Below, in pieces: positions 7,117-14,044 of a stretch of DNA of 22,513 bases. Below the pieces are notes generated by a model, which saw only the letters and a program-made list of their open reading frames with translations, ran no database searches and had not been told where the DNA came from. Each line of letters opens with the position of its first letter. The first letter of the stretch is position 1. Both the position numbers and the translations under genes were made by a program. This DNA is from a virus, in the IMG/VR virus record IMGVR_UViG_3300037247_000105, positions 1 to 22,513 of that record. One strand, 5' to 3'.

Positions 7117-8178
7117 TTACCTCGTGTACGGCGATATGTTCGGACGCAAGAACGTGTCGGAGCCATCTCCTTCTCCTGTCCAAGCATCTGCCAAGTAGAG
7201 AGCTGCATCCGCATCGATGATCGGGATCAACTCGACACGCACTTCCTTGATCTCGCGTGCGAGATGCGCAGCTAGGCTACACACGATGGCGAGATACCAG
7301 CGATCAGGCACCTGCAGCTCATCAGTCAATTCACCGACGTCCTGCATCTGGCTCTGCACGAAACCGGTGATCTGTGCAAAGGTGAATTGGAACTCAGGGC
7401 TCGGCCAGATCTCCAGCTCAGGGATCGTGCGTTGTCGGTCGAACCACAGCTGCGTCGGTCGCCCCAGGATGGTCTTGTCAGGCAGGTTCGAGTAGTCCGT
7501 CCTGTTCAGCGTGTGATAGAACGGGATCTCCTGAGGTGTACTCTGGTACACCAGTTCCAACACGTTGAGTATCGTGGTGCCAGTCGCACGCAGTCGCCAC
7601 CCATCGAATGAGGTGACACCCTGCACGTCGATCCATAGCCACTCACCCGCGATAAGAGCCTGAGCTGTACGTGTAATGAACGCAGTGCTCGTCACGAAGT
7701 TGTCGTTCGTCGCCTCGATGACGAAGTCCCAGCTCTCAGTCACATTGGGCAGAATCCCGAAGGTCCTGATAGGTGTCGCTGATTCGAGTGCCATCGTGAT
7801 CGAACCTGCAGGTGTCGTCTGTATGGTCGCAGTCGTCACGTCACCATCGAACGCATTGTCGGCATCACCCTCTGTCGCACTCGCAGTGCCCGTGATCCGA
7901 GTCTGAGTACGCAGGTTGATGTCGAGTATGTTCTCCGTGCCTAGAGGCAAAGGCACCGTCTGCTCAGCCTCATACAAGGGCAGGATGATCGGTTGGATAT
8001 TCCAGAGCTTGATGCCCTTGTTGACCAACGTCATGCAAAACATCCACAGCAGGTCGAGAGCAATCTCTAGGTGCTCCCCGGCAATCTCCTGCGGGACCAT
8101 CTTGCAGCGTCTAAACGCATGATCGATGATCTGCTGATTCAGAAAGATCGTACTGCCAACTGTCCCTGACGTAGGCAT
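7117..8178 (-). CDS. Connector-like neck protein with inserted discoidin-like (F5/8 type C) domain
   Basis: This 353-residue protein appears to have a split architecture. Residues 1-88 (helical, IIDHAFRRCKMVPQ, LEIALDLLWMFCMTLVNKG, LPLYEAEQTVPLP) and 215-353 (YHTLNRTDYSNLPDKT, GRPTQLWFDRQ, ELEIWPSPE, PDRWYLAIVCSLAAHLAREI) together resemble gp4-like head-tail connector proteins. Between them, residues about 93-212 form a discoidin-like beta domain, with DNAFDGDVTTA, SITMALESATPIRTFGILPN, WDFVIEATNDNF and FDGWRLRATG. Discoidin domains bind carbohydrate or lipid. GAGGT before the ATG overlaps the TAA of the preceding gene. The connector reading is from recall of family sequence; the inserted domain is clear in the text of the protein. 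Confidence 0.78.
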   Translation of the reverse strand: MPTSGTVGSTIFLNQQIIDHAFRRCKMVPQEIAGEHLEIALDLLWMFCMTLVNKGIKLWNIQPIILPLYEAEQTVPLPLGTENILDINLRTQTRITGTASATEGDADNAFDGDVTTATIQTTPAGSITMALESATPIRTFGILPNVTESWDFVIEATNDNFVTSTAFITRTAQALIAGEWLWIDVQGVTSFDGWRLRATGTTILNVLELVYQSTPQEIPFYHTLNRTDYSNLPDKTILGRPTQLWFDRQRTIPELEIWPSPEFQFTFAQITGFVQSQMQDVGELTDELQVPDRWYLAIVCSLAAHLAREIKEVRVELIPIIDADAALYLADAWTGEGDGSDTFLRPNISPYTR

Positions 8179-8181
8179 TGG

Positions 8182-9420
8182 TTACCTCATCTTCCTCGAC
8201 TTCTTCCTGCCACCTTTCGCAGCGCTGACGACACCACCTCCTGCCTTAGCAAGTTTCACGTGCATCACGGGTCTCATCGCTCTGCCGAACGTAGCCTCCT
8301 TGTGCTCCCCTATCCCCGTCTGTTTGATGCTGGGCTCTGGCTTCGGCTTCGCCTTCGCCTTGGCTTCTTCCGTAGCGGTTGAAGGTGTTGCAACCTGAAA
8401 TTCAGGATCATCGAGAGAGGACACCGTCGAGCGTGGAGGTGTTGCACTTCGAGGTGGAGTACCCGTCCCGCTACTCGCAGTAGTCTTCGCAGCTGCTAAT
8501 GCTTCTGCGACAAGGTCACCAACAGCTGATTGATGTTCCCTTACATCTTTTATGATCAGCTGTATCCCACTACCTGCCTGTTCAGGCTTTTTTTCCCCGC
8601 CTGCGGCATACCCCCCTGCCGCATAGCGCATGAGTCCACCCCTGTTCTTCACACCTTTGGGCATCCCTTTCTTCGATGCGGCTATTCTCTTGGCGTACTT
8701 ACTTTCTGAGCGAGATTTCACGCCTTTGATCTTGCTGAGGTCAATCTTAGGCATCTCGACCTTGCCACCATCGGCATATGCGGTATCACGCACGCGACGA
8801 ACACCACCACCTTTCTTGAAACGTGGACGTCGTTGCTTGCGTGGACCGGATTCCTTGTCACGTTGGCTCGCCTCATTAACAACGGGAAAGTTGGCGTGAT
8901 CCATCGTGGCTTGCTTGCCGCTCGTCTGCACGAACTCCGCAGAGGTGTTCTTCACCTGCCCACCACGGGCGTAACCCATCTTGCCGCCTTCATCGTAGAG
9001 CCTGTCGTGGACCGACCCACCACCACGCTTCTTCACGCTCTTCGCTGCAGCAGCTGTTTGTGACGCTTGCTGAGGCATTGACTTGCCCCTTCGTGGAGTC
9101 GTTACACCAACGGTGCCACCATGGGAGTAATCCATCTTCCCGCCACGAGCTTTGACATTCTTCGGCATCCCCTTCTTGGACTTGCCTTTGCCCTTGGTGT
9201 GGTCAGGGCTGATGTCGCCGCCACCCATATAACCACCATGTGCCGCTCCAGGCCCAGGCGCACGAGGCTTCTGCGCAGCTGCTTTGACTGGATCTTTCTT
9301 GACGCGACCACCACGGTAGTAGCCACGCACGTTCTCTTTGCCAGCAGACCCCGTGAATCCTTGTTCCGTAGGGAACGTGAATTCATCGACGTATGTCAGC
9401 CCTGCAATCTTGGTCATCAT
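8182..9420 (-). CDS. Gly/Lys-rich repeat protein, probable virion-associated
   Basis: This 412-residue, strongly basic protein carries many short GG-flanked aromatic motifs (RGYYRGGRV, HGGYMGGG, MDYSHGGTV, MGYARGGQV, YADGGKV, MRYAAGGYAAGG). A 22-residue unit, SKKGMPK-VK-RGG-M-Y--GG, occurs at 81-102 and again at 249-270. Residues 280-340 (IQLIIKDVREHQSAVGDLVAEALAAA) look like a different, helical segment, followed by a basic tail (GGRKKSRKMR). No enzyme motif is seen. Such proteins occur in other environmental phages as I recall, without known role. DNA binding inside the virion or ejection with the genome are options. Two tandem ATGs start the gene (9420, 9417) behind AGGAGA. The gene has a slippery heptamer at 8587-8593. 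Confidence 0.75.
   Translation of the reverse strand: MMTKIAGLTYVDEFTFPTEQGFTGSAGKENVRGYYRGGRVKKDPVKAAAQKPRAPGPGAAHGGYMGGGDISPDHTKGKGKSKKGMPKNVKARGGKMDYSHGGTVGVTTPRRGKSMPQQASQTAAAAKSVKKRGGGSVHDRLYDEGGKMGYARGGQVKNTSAEFVQTSGKQATMDHANFPVVNEASQRDKESGPRKQRRPRFKKGGGVRRVRDTAYADGGKVEMPKIDLSKIKGVKSRSESKYAKRIAASKKGMPKGVKNRGGLMRYAAGGYAAGGEKKPEQAGSGIQLIIKDVREHQSAVGDLVAEALAAAKTTASSGTGTPPRSATPPRSTVSSLDDPEFQVATPSTATEEAKAKAKPKPEPSIKQTGIGEHKEATFGRAMRPVMHVKLAKAGGGVVSAAKGGRKKSRKMR
8522..8563 (-). repeat. Nested inverted repeat downstream of the slippery site
   Basis: A perfect 9-bp inverted repeat (ACAGCTGAT / ATCAGCTGT) lies at 8563-8555 and 8530-8522 on the minus strand. It encloses a second perfect 5-bp stem (GATGT, loop AAGGGA, ACATC). 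In RNA this would fold as two stacked stems with an asymmetric bulge. It is inside coding sequence of the Gly/Lys-rich protein and starts 23 bases after the A AAA AAG heptamer. That is longer than the usual spacer for a stimulatory stem-loop. It could also be chance or a protein-binding palindrome. Confidence 0.45.
8587..8594 (-). promoter_or_regulatory. Candidate -1 frameshift slippery site (A AAA AAG)
   Basis: Read on the minus strand, the repeat protein gene has codons GAA AAA AAG at 8595-8587. This places the heptamer A AAA AAG in the exact phase used at the E. coli dnaX site. A -1 slip here gives one Ala codon (GCC) and then TGA at 8584-8582, so the short product would be about 279 residues and keep only the repeat region. 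The heptamer lies within seven consecutive A. Stimulators are not ideal: the nearest hairpin (GCCT-GAAC-AGGC) abuts it, and a stronger stem starts 23 bases downstream. Frameshifting is a prediction from sequence only. Confidence 0.4.
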
Positions 9421-9427
9421 CTTTCTC

Positions 9428-10621
9428 CTAAGTAAGCATGATCCTTCTTTCGCGGAAAGTGACGTTCAGTATCGGCCCATCGACAAGACCCGCAAAGAAA
9501 TTGCTGCGCCAGATTCGATTAAGCAGTGGGTCGGTTTGAACTCTATCGACACCAATTATGATGCCAGCGTCAGCCGTGTAGCCAGGATCTTGGATTTGTG
9601 CTTGAACGAGCGCTGTGATGTCTGGAGTGGAAAAGGTGACACCCGTAAAGAACTGAGGCATGTCCCAGTCAGTGTCTGGTGCCACGCGAGGCGATCCCAC
9701 AGTGTGCCACTGATTCGCATCAACGCTGCCAGGACCGTTCTGCCAGTCATTGCCCAGCCCCTCACCAAAATGGTAAAGCTGACCGTCTTGAAGAAATTGG
9801 TTCAGGTGCCCAATCTGGATGTGGTCAAACACACTGGTCGGGTACTGCACCTCGATGACGAGAAAATAGTCCTGCCCAAACACCAGCGTCGGGTTGCTTG
9901 GGTAGAAGAAAATGACTCCGCTTAGTCCCGTGTTCGATAAAGTACTGGCTGCGACAGGCGTACTGACACCGCCAGCGATATCAATACCGTCTGGGATAGT
10001 GACTCCTCGATCAGTTGTGATGCCCTGAATCCGGCAGATGATGTTGCCAGTCGGGTTGCCGATTCGCTGCATCTGGTATGAGATGAAGCTGACCGTTGTA
10101 TTGGCCGATCCTGCTGTGATCTTCTGTGCCATGTTTTCCCGATTTGCGCCTGTACCTCCCAGCACAGTGAATGCATTCATCTCCCAAAATGCATTACCAA
10201 CAGCGAAACCGATCGGTTGAGCAATGAACGTGAACGTCGTACTAACAACCGCGAGTTCCTGATTCGACCAGAAATCTCTGCGCCAACCTGTAAACGGAAT
10301 GAACGGTGTCTGATACGGGTCTAAGAGCTGACTACCAAAAGATCGTTCAGGTGCATTGATCGTCGCCGTGTGAGTGCCAACCGCCGAATTGGCGAACGCT
10401 ATGACATCCATCGTAGCGGAGAATACTTCTGCTCCTGGGGGAATTTGCGTGTCGAACATATTCACCGTCTGCGCTTGCAGACCAATGAAAAAGTTACCCT
10501 GAATCTGACGAGTTAGTTGGAATGGGGGTGGAAGGAACGTAAGGTTTTTGCCTTGGAATACATGTGTCCAAGTAGCCCAGTAATCATTCGTTTCCTGAGT
10601 AGATTGAGTGACTGCTGCCAT
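9428..10621 (-). CDS. Virion surface protein: DNRLRE-like domain with inserted choice-of-anchor-like domain
   Basis: The 397-residue product looks like a surface adhesin. Residues 45-140 (PPGAEVFSATMDVIAFANSA, THTATINAPERSFGSQLLDP) and 330-390 (DITALVQAQIQDPGYTADAGIIIGV) resemble the two ends of a DNRLRE-type beta-sandwich. Residues about 160-275 look like a choice-of-anchor sandwich placed inside it (MAQKITAGSANTTVSFISYQ, GNPTGNIICRIQGI, VAASTLSNTGLSGVIFFYPS, NPTLVFGQDYFLVIEVQY). No signal peptide or membrane anchor is present, which fits a virion protein and not a bacterial wall protein. The ATG overlaps the previous stop by one base (TAATG). Domain names are from pattern recall, and carbohydrate or surface binding is inferred. 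Confidence 0.72.
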   Translation of the reverse strand: MAAVTQSTQETNDYWATWTHVFQGKNLTFLPPPFQLTRQIQGNFFIGLQAQTVNMFDTQIPPGAEVFSATMDVIAFANSAVGTHTATINAPERSFGSQLLDPYQTPFIPFTGWRRDFWSNQELAVVSTTFTFIAQPIGFAVGNAFWEMNAFTVLGGTGANRENMAQKITAGSANTTVSFISYQMQRIGNPTGNIICRIQGITTDRGVTIPDGIDIAGGVSTPVAASTLSNTGLSGVIFFYPSNPTLVFGQDYFLVIEVQYPTSVFDHIQIGHLNQFLQDGQLYHFGEGLGNDWQNGPGSVDANQWHTVGSPRVAPDTDWDMPQFFTGVTFSTPDITALVQAQIQDPGYTADAGIIIGVDRVQTDPLLNRIWRSNFFAGLVDGPILNVTFRERRIMLT

Positions 10622-10812
10622 TAAGATCCCCTCACCGGGAATGGCTTATCTGCTGGCAGTTGGGCAGCAACCCGCAAAGTCTCCGCTCTCGACTGATCGT
10701 CTGACTTCAAACCCAACCTCCGAAAAGCCGCGACGTCAGCGATGACCGCAGGCACGAGGTCTGGCAACCGGGAGTCCTTGACAAAGGCTACGGCTTCTTC
10801 ACGGGTAGGCAT
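10621..10812 (-). CDS. Hypothetical small protein, 63 residues
   Basis: Not recognised. The chain is charged and probably helical (REEAVAFVKDSRLPDLVPAVIADVAAFRRLGL, SRAETLRVAAQLPAD), ending in PFPVRGS, with no membrane segment. It is linked to both neighbours by one-base stop/start overlaps (TAATG at each end), which argues that it is a real, translationally coupled gene. It may be a small assembly factor or partner for the large surface protein encoded next. Confidence 0.6.
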   Translation of the reverse strand: MPTREEAVAFVKDSRLPDLVPAVIADVAAFRRLGLKSDDQSRAETLRVAAQLPADKPFPVRGS

Positions 10813-11222
10813 TAGCTGTACACCAGAGACACGTTGATCTCATCGGGATTATCAGTGACAGCGGTGAATACTACCCACAGCCAGCTTCCGGCTGGTATAA
10901 CGGCATTGTCGAATGACGTCTCTTCTTGACCGCTCGTTGTGCTGGTCACGACTGTTCCCGCATTGATGACACTGGTCCCGGCAACACTCCGATCAGCATC
11001 GAACCTTACAAAGACTGTTACGTTGGTGGTGCCTTGCAAGACAAAATTTATCTGCTGGATCGTTATCTCTACGGGAGTAAAGAACAGAGTGAAGTTGTCG
11101 TTTAATCCAGGGCATTCAACAGTGATCCCCACCCGCTGGTTAGCACTACCCTCAGCCGAACTGGAGGACTCCTGTGCCGGGTCCCATTCCAGTGTCCGTT
11201 TCTCGTCTGTTGGGATACCCAC
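10812..11222 (-). CDS. Small beta-sandwich virion protein, GTG start
   Basis: This 136-residue protein starts with GTG at 11222, overlapping the previous TAG by one base (TAGTG), with AGGAGA about 10 bases upstream. The body alternates beta strands and turns: NFTLFFTPVEITIQQINFVLQG, VTVFVRFDADRSVAGTSVINAG, EETSFDNAVIPAGSWLWVVF. I have seen this compact pattern in many environmental phage structural regions, where strands of hydrophobic residues alternate with a DADRS turn and an IPAGSWLWV strand. No function is established. A capsid-surface or fibre-attached beta domain is likely, given its neighbours. Confidence 0.68.
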   Translation of the reverse strand: MGIPTDEKRTLEWDPAQESSSSAEGSANQRVGITVECPGLNDNFTLFFTPVEITIQQINFVLQGTTNVTVFVRFDADRSVAGTSVINAGTVVTSTTSGQEETSFDNAVIPAGSWLWVVFTAVTDNPDEINVSLVYS

Positions 11223-12046
11223 TAGCGAGAAATCTCCTGATACGTGTAATAGGCATCGATGAAGAAATCACGAGAAGCCGCTCCTGCCAACTTCATGATG
11301 TGCGTGTTGTAGAAGTTATTGAAGCCTGTGCCAGACGGAATGTTGGCAGCAGTTGACAGCGTACCGACCGAAACACTGTCGATAAAGAATTCCACTGAGA
11401 TCCCGGCAGCGTTGATCTCAAACTCCAAGTAGTACCAAGTGTCCACAACCACTGTGATACCCGTGTCAAGCGATGACTCTGCCACGGCATCCGTGATGCC
11501 CTGCCATCGGCCACCGTTCTGATCGAACTGATATTCAAAGCCCACACCGAAATCGATGACGTTAGGCAGACTAATACTGAAAAGGCCAGAGCGAAGAACG
11601 TACTCTTGAACAGCATCCGAAAGCGTTGCCGGTGCCCGCACCCAACTGCCGACTCGTGTGAGGCCACCGACTCCGATGTTAAAGGAGCCCGGTCTGCCAA
11701 TGACGAACACTCGACCATCAGTGGCTGTGCCCGTGCGCAGACCCCAGATGCCTGGGTGATCGTCTTGAATGCCTAACGGACTAAAGATCGTTGCACCGAC
11801 ACCTGCCGTTACTGCCTGAACCCCCTCTGCAATAGTGGAACCAATGGTGAAGTCAGATGAAACGAGCGAACGAGTGCCCATTGCCTCAAACCAAGCTCTC
11901 TGAGGCGAGGGTGCGACGGGATCGGCTTCCCAGTCGTAATCGTAATCGTCAGGGGATTGCTTGGTGAGCTGCGTTCCCGTAGCACCATCGTCAGGAATCT
12001 GTATCGCGACGATCCCTGAAAAGCCCAGCCCTGATTGTGCAGTCAC
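11222..12046 (-). CDS. Virion protein with LamG / concanavalin-like lectin domain
   Basis: This 274-residue protein starts at a GTG (12046); the ribosome site is weak. The first 50 residues resemble a fibre-type N-terminus (QIPDDGATGTQLTKQSPDDYDYDWEADPV). Residues about 80-270 look like a jelly-roll lectin fold, with HPGIWGLRTGTATDGRVFV, LFSISLPNVIDFGVGFEYQF, VVDTWYYLEFEINAAGISVEFFID and RDFFIDAYYTYQ. Domains like this bind sugars or serve as capsid or fibre decoration. No catalytic residues are evident. It sits in a block of several beta-rich surface-type genes. Sugar binding is an inference from the fold pattern. Confidence 0.75.
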   Translation of the reverse strand: MTAQSGLGFSGIVAIQIPDDGATGTQLTKQSPDDYDYDWEADPVAPSPQRAWFEAMGTRSLVSSDFTIGSTIAEGVQAVTAGVGATIFSPLGIQDDHPGIWGLRTGTATDGRVFVIGRPGSFNIGVGGLTRVGSWVRAPATLSDAVQEYVLRSGLFSISLPNVIDFGVGFEYQFDQNGGRWQGITDAVAESSLDTGITVVVDTWYYLEFEINAAGISVEFFIDSVSVGTLSTAANIPSGTGFNNFYNTHIMKLAGAASRDFFIDAYYTYQEISR

Positions 12047-12049
12047 GGG

Positions 12050-12613
12050 CTACCCCAGGATCGTACCGATCTGCTCGCGCACTGTTGCGAGCTTAGACTT
12101 CTCCTCCAGAAGTAATTGTTCACGTTCATGGAGATCGACCTGAAGCTTGTTCAGGGACTCCCGCTCTTTCTCCTGCGCAGCCTTCTGCACATTCAATTCA
12201 TCGATGGCAAGCCGCGCATCAATCCTTGCTCGATCCGAGTTCCCTATAATCCCCCTTGTAGCCGCTGCTGCCTTCTCAGCCGACTCTGTGAGACCCTCAG
12301 CCGTTTCACGGGCACGGTCCACTATGTCAGCAGCTTGACGCTCTGCCTGCACAAGGAGATCCTCACACTCCTTTCTAGTGTTTGCAGTGAGTCGATCTTG
12401 CTCATCTCTCTCCGCAGCTGCTTGCGCACGCAGCTGGCTGATCTCATTCGCTTCACCGATGAGCGAGATTGCACTCTTCGCTCGCTCCTCAGCGGCTCGA
12501 AGATCATCGAGTCGCTTCGTCAGTCGTGGCGAATCCTCAAGGAGATAGGCCGGGATCGTGACCATTCCTGACTTACCACCTGCCATGGTGCCACCTGAAA
12601 TACCCTCGCTCAT
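12050..12613 (-). CDS. Coiled-coil structural protein
   Basis: This 187-residue protein is nearly all long charged helix from residue 30 on, with Glu, Ala, Arg and Lys heptads (LDDLRAAEERAKSAI, AAAERDEQDRLTANTRKECED, EKERESLNKLQVDLHEREQLL). The N-terminus is Gly-rich (GISGGTMAGGKSG). No membrane segment is seen. The ATG overlaps the previous stop by four bases (ATGA). An oligomerising rod or assembly factor for the surface proteins on either side fits. No specific family is recognised. An alternative start at residue 10 is possible but lacks support. Confidence 0.68.
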   Translation of the reverse strand: MSEGISGGTMAGGKSGMVTIPAYLLEDSPRLTKRLDDLRAAEERAKSAISLIGEANEISQLRAQAAAERDEQDRLTANTRKECEDLLVQAERQAADIVDRARETAEGLTESAEKAAAATRGIIGNSDRARIDARLAIDELNVQKAAQEKERESLNKLQVDLHEREQLLLEEKSKLATVREQIGTILG

Positions 12614-13245
12614 GCCGCTATCCCCGCTTGTACCAGGGTCAGTACAGCAGTGCCGATCCCAGAGTTAGTGAAGAGACGCACCGCACGAGGCGGGAAGGCA
12701 AGGTTGCCATCGTCATTGGCACTCACATTCGCCAGTGTAGGATGGTCGAACCACACCAAGATGGTCGATGGATCTTGCCAGGGATCATCGAACGTGTGCT
12801 GCACGGTGACGTCCGCTGCAACAGCAAAGCCGGTGACTCCCAAACCGATGTTCGTCGGTGTGACACCTTGGTCAACCACAATCGGAATAGAACCACCTAA
12901 AGCATTCGTGCCCCCTTCCATCAGACCAGCATCCGTTCCATCGGGTGTGATGCTAGTGACGGTGAGGAAGTCGAGAGACGTTGCCGACACCCCCACGTTC
13001 GGTCCTACGATGGTCTCGCTGATGATGCGACCCTGCTCGTCCGTACCAACGATGGTGTAGTTGATAGCCGACAGGTTCGCTGCCGACTCCAACTCCACTT
13101 GCCGCTGCACATCGAGAAAGGCAACGCCACCAGTCACAAGAACACCGTTCAGGGTGAGCGCCACATCCGTAGTGGAGCCCTGATCGAGGAAGATCCCATT
13201 GGGGTCAGCCGCATCCAGCTGTCGTGTTTGGATAACGGGTCTCAT
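12610..13245 (-). CDS. Beta-rich virion protein, 211 residues
   Basis: No named family is recognised. The chain is strand-rich with regular Thr/Gly/Asp turns: GSTTDVALTLNGVLVTGGVAFLDV, INYTIVGTDEQGRIISETIVGP, LDFLTVTSITPDGTDAG, ADVTVQHTFDDPWQDP, TAVLTLVQAG. This suggests two small beta domains, typical of capsid decoration or appendage proteins. There is no signal peptide or enzyme motif. AGGAGA lies 9 bases before the ATG. The gene follows another beta-rich gene by three bases and overlaps the coiled-coil gene by four. Confidence 0.7.
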   Translation of the reverse strand: MRPVIQTRQLDAADPNGIFLDQGSTTDVALTLNGVLVTGGVAFLDVQRQVELESAANLSAINYTIVGTDEQGRIISETIVGPNVGVSATSLDFLTVTSITPDGTDAGLMEGGTNALGGSIPIVVDQGVTPTNIGLGVTGFAVAADVTVQHTFDDPWQDPSTILVWFDHPTLANVSANDDGNLAFPPRAVRLFTNSGIGTAVLTLVQAGIAA

Positions 13246-13248
13246 GGG

Positions 13249-13971
13249 TTATCTCTCCTGAATGACGACGATGCGATCCAGAGTCAGGACCTTCGCAGCA
13301 GCCTCACCAGCACGTACTGCGAATGACACAGTCAGCAATTCATCATCGGGAAAACTGACATCAGGTTCTGAGAAGCTGCCGATAGCACCATCGAGCGCAC
13401 CGTACAGTCGTCCAGCTGCGCCCTCGCCATCGTAGTAGGCTTGCAGCCTAAACGCTGTGGCATCTACGATGGTTCCAACATCACCAGAGACCTCCACGTC
13501 GTTCTTTCTAGCGTCCAGCGTCACGAGACCTGCGCCCTCCGCCTTGTGGAAGTACAGACCATCCGTGGGGGCTGGCAACAGCGTTGCGTCGGTGATCGCT
13601 AGACCTATCAACATCTCCGTTAGCGTGACTTCACTGAGAGTTGCAAGGACCTCGATGAAGAACCGTTTGTCAGGATCGAGGAGGTAGCTCTCAGCCGTGA
13701 TACCAGCAGCAACGCGCTGAAGCGCAACTTCATCGTTGTCCGCGCCTGCCAATGTCATCGTGATGATGCCACCATCACCATCTGCAATGGTGACGGTGTT
13801 TACACCTTGTACGTCAGTCTCAGTCCACTGCGCTGCCGTGAAGGTGTAGAAATCTTCCTCGAAGACATGCGAGCCAAGATGGCTCGGAAATCTCAAGGAA
13901 TTGAAAATGCTCCCGACGTCTTCGTTGTTAACGCCATTGCCGAAGCGAGTGAGAATGTTGTCAATAAACAT
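13249..13971 (-). CDS. Beta-rich capsid-proximal protein, jelly-roll-like
   Basis: This is the first gene after the major capsid gene, 240 residues. Strands run through FYTFTAAQWTETDVQGVNTV, GGIITMTLAGADNDEVALQR, KRFFIEVLATLSEVTLTEMLIGLAI, DGLYFHKAEGAGLVTLDARK and FRLQAYYDGEGAAGRLYGALDG. The order, with a DNDEVALQ turn before a wide amphipathic strand pair, resembles concanavalin-like jelly rolls that I recall next to capsid genes in other phages. GGAGA precedes the ATG by about 8 bases. Capsid decoration is the likely role from position; the fold needs a structural prediction to settle. Confidence 0.68.
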   Translation of the reverse strand: MFIDNILTRFGNGVNNEDVGSIFNSLRFPSHLGSHVFEEDFYTFTAAQWTETDVQGVNTVTIADGDGGIITMTLAGADNDEVALQRVAAGITAESYLLDPDKRFFIEVLATLSEVTLTEMLIGLAITDATLLPAPTDGLYFHKAEGAGLVTLDARKNDVEVSGDVGTIVDATAFRLQAYYDGEGAAGRLYGALDGAIGSFSEPDVSFPDDELLTVSFAVRAGEAAAKVLTLDRIVVIQER

Positions 13972-14003
13972 TAGGTTTCTCCATTTCGCGTCTGGAGAAG
14001 TTA

Positions 14004-14028
14004 GGGGCGAGTTTCACGTCCCCGCCCC
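14004..14028 (-). promoter_or_regulatory. GC-rich stem-loop after the major capsid gene
   Basis: In the 73-base gap after the capsid gene, the minus strand reads GGGGCG, 13 bases, then CGCCCC, a perfect 6-bp stem. No run of T follows, so it is not a textbook intrinsic terminator. It could protect the 3' end of the abundant capsid mRNA or reduce transcription into downstream genes. The gap holds no other visible signal apart from the GGAGA site of the next gene. Confidence 0.35.
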
Positions 14029-14044
14029 ACCCTTCCGTGAATGT

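Noticed and set aside
7115-7183. Upstream extension of the small zinc-binding-like gene to an ATG at 7183
   Set aside because: It would overlap the connector gene by about 67 bases. The internal ATG at 7114 has GAGGT and sits two bases after the connector stop.
8576-8594. Plus-strand terminator-like hairpin with seven T
   Set aside because: GCCT-GTTC-AGGC followed by T7 looks like an intrinsic terminator on the plus strand, but no plus-strand gene is present. The A7 run is better explained as part of the minus-strand coding sequence and slippery site.
9338-9925. A 195-codon open frame on the plus strand
   Set aside because: It lies antisense to the start of the repeat protein gene and the end of the DNRLRE-like gene, both with good ribosome sites and domain content. 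Its product has no recognisable domain.
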